A stretch of 64,000 nucleotides of DNA from Lachnospiraceae bacterium (GTDB lineage: Bacteria > Bacillota > Clostridia > Lachnospirales > Lachnospiraceae), in the NCBI GenBank assembly GCA_910574885.1, contig CAJTDD010000008.1:97921-161920 (forward strand), in the 5' to 3' direction. The notes below the pieces were generated by a model that made no database searches, was not told where the DNA came from, and saw only the letters and a list, made by a program, of their open reading frames with translations. Below, piece by piece: positions 26,168 to 34,522 of this stretch. A program made the position numbers and the translations under genes. How positions within the stretch are numbered: position 1 is the first letter of the stretch; every line of letters starts with the position of its first letter.

Positions 26168-26773
26168 ATGAGGTTGTGGAAAATGAGGATGTTAAATCTA
26201 AGTATAAAAAGGATGTTAGATATTCTTGTAAGCCTGATTAGTATAATCCTAATCAGTCCAATCCTCTTGACTATCCTATTGCTGGTTAAATGTACGTCAA
26301 AAGGTCCGGTTCTATTTAAGCAAGAGCGGCTTGGATTACATGGCGAGTCGTTTCAGATTTTAAAGTTTCGGACAATGGTTGTCAATGCGGAACATATGGG
26401 AACGGGCGTCTATATAAACGAAAAGAGTGATCCGCGAATCACAAAAATAGGAAAGATACTGCGAAAAAGCAGTCTCGATGAGCTCCCCCAGTTATTTAAT
26501 ATTCTTAAAGGGGACATGTCATTAGTGGGACCGCGCCCGCCTGTTACCTATCATCCTTATGATGGATATCAGAATTATCCACAATGGGCAAAAAAAAGAT
26601 TTGAGTTGCTTCCGGGTTTGACAGGTCTGGCGCAAGTTGAATTGAAGAGTGATGCGACTTGGGATGAAAGGATTACGGTAGATGTCAGATACGTGGAGAA
26701 CTTTTCGGTTAGAATGGATATATTGATTCTATTAAGAACCGTTATCGCAGTATTCAAAAGAGACACTTTCTAA
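26168..26773 (+). CDS. Initiating sugar transferase (phosphoglycosyl transferase, PglC-like)
   Basis: A 201-residue monotopic enzyme with a re-entrant hydrophobic N-terminal helix, GPVLFKQERLGLHG, the FQILKFRTM segment, SSLDELPQLFNILKGDMS with the catalytic Asp-Glu pair, and LVGPRPPVTY. The C-terminal GLTGLAQVELKSDATWDERI fits the typical phosphoglycosyl transferase fold. It begins the lipid-linked repeat of cassette 3, presumably with the amino sugar made by the aminotransferase just upstream, an arrangement known from PglE/PglC pairs. Several near ATGs make the exact start uncertain by up to seven residues. Confidence 0.92.
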   Translation: MRLWKMRMLNLSIKRMLDILVSLISIILISPILLTILLLVKCTSKGPVLFKQERLGLHGESFQILKFRTMVVNAEHMGTGVYINEKSDPRITKIGKILRKSSLDELPQLFNILKGDMSLVGPRPPVTYHPYDGYQNYPQWAKKRFELLPGLTGLAQVELKSDATWDERITVDVRYVENFSVRMDILILLRTVIAVFKRDTF

Positions 26774-26815
26774 TCAATAATGAGTCCATTCAACATGGAT
26801 GGCAGGAGGATAAAA

Positions 26816-28096
26816 ATGGGACGTAAAGCTTTGATTCTTGGAAGCGATTATGGAACTTATGACATGGCGGTTGAAGCTAGAAACCTGGGGATTTATCTAG
26901 TTGTCACAGATTTGATGGAAACTTCGCCTACGAAAGAAATTGCAGATGAAGCATGGATGATCAGCACAACGGATATCGATTCTTTGGAACAAAAATGTAT
27001 TGAAGAAAATATTACTGCAATTATGGTTGGTGCAAGCGATTTTAACATCAATTGCGCCCGCAAACTGTGTAAAAGGCTTCATCTTCCCATTTATTGCGAA
27101 AGCGATAGGGCGTGGGAAGTTGCTACAGATAAGAGTAAATTCAAAGAGGTGTGTAAAGAGGTAGGAGCGAGGATTGCTGAGGATGTGCATTACTCTGAGG
27201 ATATGTCAGACGAGGAGCTTGCAAAGATTCCGTTTCCTGTGGTAGTGAAGCCTGTTGACAAAAGCGGTAACAGAGGAATGAGTTATTGCAGGAATGTAGA
27301 AGAACTCAGAGAGGCATACAGGTATGCGAAGAGCGTTTCGGACAACGAGACAATTATTGTTGAGCGCAAGCTTCATGGACCGGAATGGACGGTGAACTAT
27401 ATTCTGGCGGACGGAGAAATTAACCTGTTTTATTTCAGTAGGGAGCATCATCAGCCAGGGCAGCTGGCAAATCTCTACTCCTTGATGAACACTTCGTCAG
27501 GACACCTGAAACAATTTATTGAAGAAGCCAATGAAAAGGTAATTGAAGTATTCAAGAAAGCTGAGTTTAAAGAAGGTATTGCGTGGGTAGAAGTGATGCT
27601 TGACGACGATGGGCATTTTTACCTGATTGAGTGCGGCTACCGATACGGCGGCGATATGTCCTATGCATCCTATGAAAAAGTATGCGGTTTCAATTCTATC
27701 AAATGGATGGTAGAGACTAGCCTGGGTGTGAAGCATACTGCGGCGAATCTTCCTGCAGCCCTTACCGGTTTGTATATGGGAAGCGCGGCTGCTTACTATT
27801 TGTTTGCCGTAAAAGAGGATAAGATTGCAAAGATTATTGGGCTTGATGAGGTTGCAAAGATTCCCGACGTCATCATTGATATGCCTAAGAGAGAGGGAAG
27901 CAGAGCCAGATATCATAGCGCCATGGGAGTTATCAGGGCTTATGGCGCAACATGCGAGGAAATGATTGAGAAGATTGATGCGATTAATAAGAATCTAAGG
28001 ATTCTGAATAAAGAAGGAGAGGATTTGATTCTCTATTTTACGGATTTCGATGCAGTCAGAAGAGATTTCCAGCTTGGTGTAGACGATTATACCTAA
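26816..28096 (+). CDS. ATP-grasp family ligase
   Basis: A 426-residue carboxylate-amine ligase-like protein. It has an N-terminal pre-ATP-grasp Rossmann part (ALILGSDYGTYDMAVEAR), FPVVVKPVDKSGNRGM near 140 as the nucleotide-binding lysine loop, and HFYLIECGYRYGGDM near 275 with the metal ligands. An ATG at 26780 is in frame, but AGGAGG six bases before 26816 settles the start. It resembles the enzyme at 57462 in build. In capsule loci such enzymes join amino or hydroxy acids to sugars by amide bonds. Its neighbours are a PLP enzyme and a second ATP-grasp, suggesting a small pathway. Confidence 0.82.
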   Translation: MGRKALILGSDYGTYDMAVEARNLGIYLVVTDLMETSPTKEIADEAWMISTTDIDSLEQKCIEENITAIMVGASDFNINCARKLCKRLHLPIYCESDRAWEVATDKSKFKEVCKEVGARIAEDVHYSEDMSDEELAKIPFPVVVKPVDKSGNRGMSYCRNVEELREAYRYAKSVSDNETIIVERKLHGPEWTVNYILADGEINLFYFSREHHQPGQLANLYSLMNTSSGHLKQFIEEANEKVIEVFKKAEFKEGIAWVEVMLDDDGHFYLIECGYRYGGDMSYASYEKVCGFNSIKWMVETSLGVKHTAANLPAALTGLYMGSAAAYYLFAVKEDKIAKIIGLDEVAKIPDVIIDMPKREGSRARYHSAMGVIRAYGATCEEMIEKIDAINKNLRILNKEGEDLILYFTDFDAVRRDFQLGVDDYT

Positions 28097-28177
28097 GGGC
28101 ACACCGTAATGCATGCCCTGTGGGCGGACTTCGTCAGATAAGGTATACGAAATAACACAGTCAGGGAGGCGGCAGTT

Positions 28178-29131
28178 TTGAAGTACAAAACGATAATACA
28201 ATCTCTGGGAGATTTTAAAGGCAATCGTCTCTGGATGAAACGGGAAGATTTGATTCCATTTTCATTTGGCGGCAATAAGGCGCGTAAGGTACAGTTGTTC
28301 CTCCGGGAGATTGAGCAAAGTGCATGTGACAGCGTTGTGACGTATGGCAGCGGAAGCTCCAACCATTGTCGCGTGGTTGCTAATATATGTTGCCAGAGAG
28401 GTTTGAAGTGTTGTGTTATTAGCCCGAAGGAGGTAAGTAAAAAGACCTTCAACAGCCGAATGATGGAGTTATTCGGGGCAGAGATTATCACAGTTCCCGT
28501 GGACAGGGTCCATGACACGATTGAAGAGAAATTGAATGAGCTAAGCAGGGACGGATATCACCCTTATTTCATTGAAGGCGGCGGTCACGGTAATATCGGA
28601 ACAGAGGCTTATGTACAGTGCTATGGGGAAATAAAAGAACAAGAAAAGGAATTAGGGGTTTTCTTTGATTATATCTTTTTTGCATCAGGGACAGGAACTA
28701 CCCATGCAGGGTTAGTTTGCGGGCAGATTATGAACGGCGATGAGCGAAAGGTTGTCGGTATCAGTATCGCGCGGAAGAATCCAAGAGGGCGGGATGTTGT
28801 ATTGAAAAGTATAAAATCTTATTTAGGAGAAGATGCGGATATGGATGCTGCTGAAGGTGCGACAATATTTGTTGATGATTATGCAAACGGGTATGGGAAA
28901 AGGGAGAGAAAGGTAGAAGAGACTGTAGAAAATGTGCTGAAACAATATGGTATTCCGTTGGATATGACATATACAGGTAAGGCGTTTTTGGGGATGGATG
29001 AGTATTTGGCGGAAATTCGTAATAAAAATGTGTTGTTCATCCATACAGGCGGGACGCCGTTATTTTTTGATATTTTCAGGGAGGAAGAAGAATATGAACA
29101 TCCTGATACTTGCGGCTGGAACCAGAAATAA
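28178..29131 (+). CDS. PLP-dependent enzyme of the ACC deaminase/D-cysteine desulfhydrase family
   Basis: A 317-residue fold-type II PLP enzyme. The cofactor lysine lies in FGGNKARKVQ near 29-38. YGSGSSNHCR supplies the phosphate and substrate loop, and FASGTGTTHAGLV near 165-177 is the second phosphate-binding loop. Relatives deaminate 1-aminocyclopropane-carboxylate, split D-cysteine or act as racemases. Here it lies between two ATP-grasp genes, so it may make or interconvert the small amino acid that a ligase attaches to the polysaccharide. The start is a TTG eight bases after GGGAGG. The end overlaps the following gene by 38 bp. Confidence 0.83.
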   Translation: MKYKTIIQSLGDFKGNRLWMKREDLIPFSFGGNKARKVQLFLREIEQSACDSVVTYGSGSSNHCRVVANICCQRGLKCCVISPKEVSKKTFNSRMMELFGAEIITVPVDRVHDTIEEKLNELSRDGYHPYFIEGGGHGNIGTEAYVQCYGEIKEQEKELGVFFDYIFFASGTGTTHAGLVCGQIMNGDERKVVGISIARKNPRGRDVVLKSIKSYLGEDADMDAAEGATIFVDDYANGYGKRERKVEETVENVLKQYGIPLDMTYTGKAFLGMDEYLAEIRNKNVLFIHTGGTPLFFDIFREEEEYEHPDTCGWNQK

Positions 29132-30056
29132 AATTGTCCAATATTTTAGAAACACGGTAAGAGATGACGGAGAGGTAGTTGCTACGGATTCAAGCAAACT
29201 GGGACCAGCAATTTATGATGCTGACAAATATTATATTGTACCGCCCATAACTGCATCTGGGTATTTGGATGTAATATTAAGTATTTGCAAGAAGGAAAAG
29301 ATTCATGGCATTTTGAGCCTGATAGATCCTGAGCTGAGCCTTTTGGCAGCGAACGAAGAGAAGTTCAAAGCCATCGGGACGACGGTGATTGGAAGCTCTT
29401 ACGAGCTGTGTGAACTCGCATTAGACAAATACCGGATGTATCAGTGGTTAGCTTCTCGCGGATACAACTGCGCGCGGTCTTGGATGGAGCGGGACAAGTT
29501 TTATAAGGAGGTAAAAGAAGGCGGCATAACTTATCCGGTATTTGTGAAACCTGCGTATGGTTCCGCCTCCATCAGCATTTCCAAGGTCTATGACAAGGAG
29601 ACGGTTGATAATCTTTTTACCCATGAAGATAACCTGATGATTCAGGAGTTTCTCAACGGACAGGAGATCGGCGCAGACGTGTACATAGATATGCTCTCAG
29701 GCGAAGTTGTGTCTATTTTCACAAAGAAAAAAATTCATATGCGCGCCGGGGAAACGGATAAAGCTGTCAGTTTTAAAGATCCCGAACTGTTTGCGTTCAT
29801 TGAGAAATTTGTGCTGGAAGCTGGTTTTAAAGGGCAGATTGATATCGATATCTTTCGTATCAACGGACAATACTACATTTCTGAGATCAATCCGCGGTTT
29901 GGCGGCGGATATCCGCACGCCTATGAATCCGGCTGCAATCACATGGAGCTAATATGGAATAACTTGAACGGCAGGGCAAATAGGAAGCATATTGGCGCCT
30001 ATGAGGAAGGCATTTATATGATGAAGTATAACGAGTTAAAAATTATCAGGAAATAG
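29094..30056 (+). CDS. ATP-grasp family ligase (PylC/CarB-like)
   Basis: A 320-residue ATP-grasp protein. It starts MNILILAAGTRNKIVQYF, has LALDKYRMYQWLASRG as the linker, YPVFVKPAYGSASIS for ATP binding, NGQEIGADVYID, and YYISEINPRFGGGYPHAYE with the Mg-binding Glu and Asn. The longer frame from 28998 has no start signal; the ATG at 29094 follows GGGAGG and lies within the end of the PLP gene. It is the second ligase of this cassette and of a different subfamily from the one at 26816. The substrate is unknown. Confidence 0.85.
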   Translation: MNILILAAGTRNKIVQYFRNTVRDDGEVVATDSSKLGPAIYDADKYYIVPPITASGYLDVILSICKKEKIHGILSLIDPELSLLAANEEKFKAIGTTVIGSSYELCELALDKYRMYQWLASRGYNCARSWMERDKFYKEVKEGGITYPVFVKPAYGSASISISKVYDKETVDNLFTHEDNLMIQEFLNGQEIGADVYIDMLSGEVVSIFTKKKIHMRAGETDKAVSFKDPELFAFIEKFVLEAGFKGQIDIDIFRINGQYYISEINPRFGGGYPHAYESGCNHMELIWNNLNGRANRKHIGAYEEGIYMMKYNELKIIRK

Positions 30057-30069
30057 GGTGAGGAAAAAT

Positions 30070-31281
30070 ATGAACATCCTGTTTTTAACTATAGGGAGAT
30101 TTGACAGCATAGAGGCGCATTCTATTTATCCGGATTTGTTACGCTGCTTCCGCGATCACGGGCATGAGATATATACCATAACTCCGAATGAGAAGAAAAC
30201 GGGCAGGAAGACGGAAATGATTCATGAGAAGAGTTCCCATATTTTACGTATTCAAACCGGGGATGTCACAGGCGCTTGTAATATCCTGAAAAAAGGCGTC
30301 GAGCAGATGAAGGTTGAGCCGATTTTTATCAAGGCGATAAAGCGGTATTTTTCTGATGTCAGGTTTGAGTTAGTCATGTATTCTACACCTCCGATTACTT
30401 TCTGTAAAGTGGTTGAGTATGTGAAGAAAAGAGACGGGGCAAGGAGTTATTTGCTTCTGAAAGATATATTTCCTCAGAATGCAGTTGATTTGGGGATGAT
30501 GTCAAAGGATGGTGTAAAAAGCCTGGTTTATCATTATTTCCGCGCTAAAGAAAAAAGATTGTATGCATTGTCGGATCGCATCGGCTGCATGTCTCAGGCA
30601 AACGTAGATTACATAATAAAGAATAACCCCGGAATCAGACAAGAAAAAATGGAAATCTGTCCTAATGCAATGGAAGTAATCGATCAGAGTGTGGACGATG
30701 AGAAAAGGAAATTAATCAGAGAAAAATATGGGATTCCCTTAGATAAAAAAGTTTTCGTTTATGGCGGGAATCTTGGAAAGCCACAGGGAATCCCGTTTCT
30801 GATTCAATGTCTGCGAAGGTGCCGGGAAGAAAAAGATGCACATTTCTTAATCGTTGGAAGCGGCAGTGAGTATAGAAAACTGGAAACATTTATTCATTCT
30901 GAACATCCAGCGAATGTTAAGCTTATGAAAAAACTCCCTAAGGAAGACTATGACCATATGGTCGGTGCCTGCGATGTGGGAATGATTTTCCTGGATCACT
31001 GCTTTACTATTCCGAATTTTCCCAGCCGGATTCTTACATACATGTCTGCGAAACTTCCGGTATTGGCGGTCACAGATCCGAATACCGATATCGGCAGGGT
31101 AATTATGGACGGCGGATTTGGATGGTGGTGTGAAAGTGATAATGTGGATGGTTTTGTGAAATATGTAGAGCAGGCGGTAAAGAGCAATATACAGCTGCAA
31201 GGTGAAAAGGGGTTCGCTTACTTAAACGATAATTACCACGTGGAAAGGTGCTATGAAATTATTAGCAGTAAACAGGGATAA
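30070..31281 (+). CDS. Family 4 glycosyltransferase (WbuB-like)
   Basis: A 403-residue GT-B enzyme. The N-terminal half includes STPPITFCKVVEYVKKR and LLKDIFPQNAVDLGM, features of the WbuB group that transfers N-acetyl-fucosamine-type sugars. The C-terminal half has FVYGGNLGKPQGIPFL and FPSRILTYMSAKLPVLAV with the donor-binding region. A WbuB-like enzyme fits the presence of CapE in this cassette, since CapE-CapF-CapG make the FucNAc donor. The start is the ATG at 30070 behind GTGAGG; a GTG at 30058 is also in frame. Confidence 0.86.
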   Translation: MNILFLTIGRFDSIEAHSIYPDLLRCFRDHGHEIYTITPNEKKTGRKTEMIHEKSSHILRIQTGDVTGACNILKKGVEQMKVEPIFIKAIKRYFSDVRFELVMYSTPPITFCKVVEYVKKRDGARSYLLLKDIFPQNAVDLGMMSKDGVKSLVYHYFRAKEKRLYALSDRIGCMSQANVDYIIKNNPGIRQEKMEICPNAMEVIDQSVDDEKRKLIREKYGIPLDKKVFVYGGNLGKPQGIPFLIQCLRRCREEKDAHFLIVGSGSEYRKLETFIHSEHPANVKLMKKLPKEDYDHMVGACDVGMIFLDHCFTIPNFPSRILTYMSAKLPVLAVTDPNTDIGRVIMDGGFGWWCESDNVDGFVKYVEQAVKSNIQLQGEKGFAYLNDNYHVERCYEIISSKQG

Positions 31282-32486
31282 TGGGAATGAAAATACTGAT
31301 GGTTAATGTTGTATGCGGCATCCGAAGCACTGGAAGAATCTGTACAGACCTTGCCTATGCTCTAAAGCAGTCAGGCAATGAAGTGAAAATAGCATACGGC
31401 AGGAAGCAAGCGCCTGCTGAGTTCCAAGATATGTCCATCAGAGTTGGGAATGGTATTGATAATTTATCACACGCGGCGTTGTCGCGCCTGTTTGACGCAC
31501 AAGGATACGGGAGCGTCAGGGCAACGAAAAAATTTATAAAATGGGTAGAGGAATATAATCCAGATATCATTCACCTTCATAATATTCATGGCTATTATCT
31601 GAATATAACACTCCTTTTTGACTTTTTGAAAAAGAGAAATAAGCCGGTTGTATGGACTTTACATGATATGTGGGCATTTACCGGTCATGCAGCTTTCTGT
31701 GTAGGGGTTCCATGTTTTAGATATATTGAGGGATGTTTTGATTGCCCAAGGAAAAAAGCATACCCGGAAAGCTTACTGGATAGATCAGAGCTGAATTGGA
31801 GGAGAAAAAGAAACCTGATAAGGAGTTTGACAAAACTGAATATCGTGGTTCCGTCCTATTGGCTTGCGGACATTACAAAAAAGTCGTTCTTAGGTATATA
31901 CCCGATTCATGTGATACATAACGGAGTTGACACAAAGAATTTTAAGCCTGTCAAGCATGATATCAGGGAAAAATATGGAATCAAAAAGGAAAAGATTGCA
32001 TTAGGAGTAGCGGCAATATGGGATGAAAGAAAAGGACTTATGGATTTGGTAGAATTGTCGCAGAAATTAGATGAGGAATATCAGTTTATTGTGGTTGGTC
32101 TTACCAATAGGCAAATGGAGTCGTTGCCATCGAATATTATTGGAATTCAACATACGAATTCAGTACAGGAATTGGCAGAGCTATATTCGGCGGCGGATGT
32201 ATTTGTAAATCCTACCTATGTTGATAATTATCCAACAACGAATATTGAGGCGATTGCCTGCGGGACGCCAGTTATTACATATGATACGGGCGGAAGCGGG
32301 GAAAGCGCGTCAAAATTCGGATGTGTGGTGAAGCGTGGGGACAAGGAAGAAATGAAAAAAGCAATAAAGGAATACGCAGGCAAAAAATTAGAGTCGGGAG
32401 ATCCAATGATGTATGATGTTTCAGTTAATAGAACAATAGAGCAATATCTGGCGCTCTATTCCTCTCTTATAAGGGGGGGGGGGTAA
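31281..32486 (+). CDS. Family 4 glycosyltransferase (WcaC-like) ending in a poly-G tract
   Basis: A 401-residue GT-B glycosyltransferase. It has PDIIHLHNIHGYYLNITLLF, VVWTLHDMWAFTGHA and a cysteine-bearing segment CFDCPRKKAYP as in WcaC-like enzymes. NGVDTKNFKP opens the C-terminal domain, followed by PTTNIEAIACGTPVITYDTGG as the donor-binding E-x7-E type motif. The last codons before the stop are a run of 11 G residues (32473-32483), giving a Gly-Gly-Gly end. A gain or loss of one G would lengthen the protein by about 20-27 residues. Its start overlaps the stop of the previous gene by one base. Confidence 0.88.
   Translation: MGMKILMVNVVCGIRSTGRICTDLAYALKQSGNEVKIAYGRKQAPAEFQDMSIRVGNGIDNLSHAALSRLFDAQGYGSVRATKKFIKWVEEYNPDIIHLHNIHGYYLNITLLFDFLKKRNKPVVWTLHDMWAFTGHAAFCVGVPCFRYIEGCFDCPRKKAYPESLLDRSELNWRRKRNLIRSLTKLNIVVPSYWLADITKKSFLGIYPIHVIHNGVDTKNFKPVKHDIREKYGIKKEKIALGVAAIWDERKGLMDLVELSQKLDEEYQFIVVGLTNRQMESLPSNIIGIQHTNSVQELAELYSAADVFVNPTYVDNYPTTNIEAIACGTPVITYDTGGSGESASKFGCVVKRGDKEEMKKAIKEYAGKKLESGDPMMYDVSVNRTIEQYLALYSSLIRGGG
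32473..32483 (+). repeat. Run of 11 G residues (possible slippage site)
   Basis: The run sits directly before the TAA of the glycosyltransferase gene. With one extra G the frame stays open to a TGA at 32564-32566 that overlaps the ATG of the next gene. With one G fewer it ends at a TAG near 32547. A tract this long is rare in such genomes and is the kind of sequence that changes length by slipped-strand mispairing. Confidence 0.85.
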
Positions 32487-32562
32487 AAAGGACGATATTT
32501 TTGATAATCATAGGGCGGGGAGTCTCTGGCGGTCTGCACCGTTTTAGCGGAGGGGCAGAAGC

Positions 32563-33564
32563 ATGAGTAAGATTCTTTCTATTGGCATTACCTCCTATAA
32601 ACGCATGAATGAATTAGTAAGGTGTATTAACAGCATTGGAACAAAATATGTGGATGATATAGAAATTCTGGTAAGCGAAGATCATTCACCGCAGTCTGCT
32701 CAGCTCAAAGCCGAGGTTGAAAAGATGAAAGAAAGCAGTCCTTATGATATTCGTTTTACCACTAATGAAGTGAATTTAGGATATGACAGGAATCTTGGCG
32801 CAATCATTCAGAAATGCCGGGGCGATTATATTTTCTTTATGAGCGATGATGATATTGTCTTTGAGGGGTGTATTGACAGGCTGATTCCGATATTGAAACA
32901 AAATGGAGAGAAATGCGGCGTACTCTACGGTCCGTTTATATATTCGAGAGACAAGACCAGGGACAGGGTGAGAAGTTGTAATGGATATATATCTGCCGGA
33001 GAAGAAAACGCAGCGAAGTATGTCTATGACTCTATTTTATTTTCTGGTTTGATATTCAAGAAAAAATTTGTCCAGGATTTCGACGCATCGCAATTCGTTA
33101 ATTATAACTATTTTCAGGTATATCTGTTTTTGCAGATGATGTTCCGATATGGCGCATATTATATAAACGAACCAATGGTTGTGTGCGTAGGAGACGGTGA
33201 AAATGCGTATGGCATATCCGATTCAAGCGGTGGGAATCAGCTTCTGGCGAACCGAAAGAGTGTGAAGTCAAATCTGGAATTTAATAGAACACTCATAAAA
33301 ACCATAAGAAAATTTGATGAAGAGACCGGATGCCATATCATCAAGGCGTTTGAAAAGCAATATTCCCTGCATTCTTATTCCGGATTATCGATGGCAAGAG
33401 AGGAAGGAATCAAGTATTTTGAAGAGTATTGGGATATGCTGAAAAAACTTGATATGAGAATGTATCCCGTGTCCTATGCCTACTATCTGATACTCAGGAT
33501 TTTTGGAACGAAGAAAGCGGAAATCCTGATGTCAAAACTGAGGAAGCTGGTTAAAAAGGAGTAG
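32563..33564 (+). CDS. Family 2 glycosyltransferase
   Basis: A 333-residue GT-A enzyme. It has SIGITSYKRMNELVRCINSI at the N-terminus, LVSEDHSPQS in place of the usual DDGS loop, EVNLGYDRNLGAIIQ, and the metal motif FFMSDDDIVFEG near 88-99. The enzyme lacks the classical DDG but keeps an acidic pair, as in abequosyl/colitosyl-type transferases. GGAGGGG precedes the start. If the upstream G tract gains a base, the previous reading frame would end on this start codon, coupling the two genes. Confidence 0.86.
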   Translation: MSKILSIGITSYKRMNELVRCINSIGTKYVDDIEILVSEDHSPQSAQLKAEVEKMKESSPYDIRFTTNEVNLGYDRNLGAIIQKCRGDYIFFMSDDDIVFEGCIDRLIPILKQNGEKCGVLYGPFIYSRDKTRDRVRSCNGYISAGEENAAKYVYDSILFSGLIFKKKFVQDFDASQFVNYNYFQVYLFLQMMFRYGAYYINEPMVVCVGDGENAYGISDSSGGNQLLANRKSVKSNLEFNRTLIKTIRKFDEETGCHIIKAFEKQYSLHSYSGLSMAREEGIKYFEEYWDMLKKLDMRMYPVSYAYYLILRIFGTKKAEILMSKLRKLVKKE

Positions 33565-33568
33565 AAGC

Positions 33569-34489
33569 ATGACTGTTTCTGTCGCATTGACAACTTATAA
33601 CGGAATGAAGTACATAAAGGAACAATTAGACTCGATTGCAGGACAGACATATACTCCGGAAGAGGTTGTGATTATCGACGACTGTTCAACGGACGGTACA
33701 TATGAATATGTCTGCAATTATATACGGGAGCGAAATCTATCTGGCTGGGTGGTATTCCAAAATCCTGAAAATCAGGGCTGGAAACGTAATTTCAGAATTG
33801 CCTTCCAAAAATGCCGGGGAGATTTCATCTTTTTATGCGATCAGGATGATGTATGGCATGATTACAAAATTTATGAAATGAAGAAGGTTATGGAAAATAA
33901 TCCTTGCATATCACTGCTTGTCTCTAATTATTCTGTAATGGATATTGACAGAGAAGAAAAAGTAAGAATACCCGGCTTGAATAAAAACGACGGTTCAGTT
34001 ACGCGGCTGCCGTTTCAGGAGCACGCCCTTACGTTAATGCGGCCCGGATGTACGTATTGTGCAGCGAAATCACTGATTGATAAATTGTGGGAAAAAGACC
34101 TGATTCATGAGCCGCATGATCAGATGTTGTGGAATTATGCGGCAATCAACGATGGATTATATCTGTTTAACAGAATAACCATGAGATACAGACGGCACTC
34201 AGACAGCGCTTCGACTCCGGAACTATCATTAAGCAAAAAAAGAAGATATCAGGAAATGAAAGAGAGCGTCAGGCTTTGCGGTTTTTTTGTAAAAAGATGC
34301 GAAGAGCAAGGCATGGATGACAAAGTAAAAATTATAAATGGACATATCCGTTTTGTGACAGAAAGAGCCAGGATGTTAAAAAGAGGAGCGCTGGTAAAAT
34401 TACTGTTTTTTCAGATTAAAAATCATAAACACTACGCAACGCTTCGGAATATGCTGTCTGATGAATATTTGATAGTATTCAGAAAATAA
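33569..34489 (+). CDS. Family 2 glycosyltransferase (RfbF-like)
   Basis: A 306-residue GT-A enzyme. VALTTYNGMKYIKEQLDSI is at the N-terminus, VVIIDDCSTDGT near 34-45 holds the nucleotide-binding aspartates, and LCDQDDVWHDYK near 88-99 the metal site. HEPHDQMLW and RRHSDSAS are in the acceptor part, as in rhamnosyl-type enzymes. It follows the previous glycosyltransferase by 4 bp and so is certainly in the same transcript. It resembles the enzyme at 12192 in architecture, not closely in sequence. Confidence 0.9.
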   Translation: MTVSVALTTYNGMKYIKEQLDSIAGQTYTPEEVVIIDDCSTDGTYEYVCNYIRERNLSGWVVFQNPENQGWKRNFRIAFQKCRGDFIFLCDQDDVWHDYKIYEMKKVMENNPCISLLVSNYSVMDIDREEKVRIPGLNKNDGSVTRLPFQEHALTLMRPGCTYCAAKSLIDKLWEKDLIHEPHDQMLWNYAAINDGLYLFNRITMRYRRHSDSASTPELSLSKKRRYQEMKESVRLCGFFVKRCEEQGMDDKVKIINGHIRFVTERARMLKRGALVKLLFFQIKNHKHYATLRNMLSDEYLIVFRK

Positions 34490-34522
34490 AAGCGTTTAAA
34501 AATTGAAGAGGACATTTTCCGT

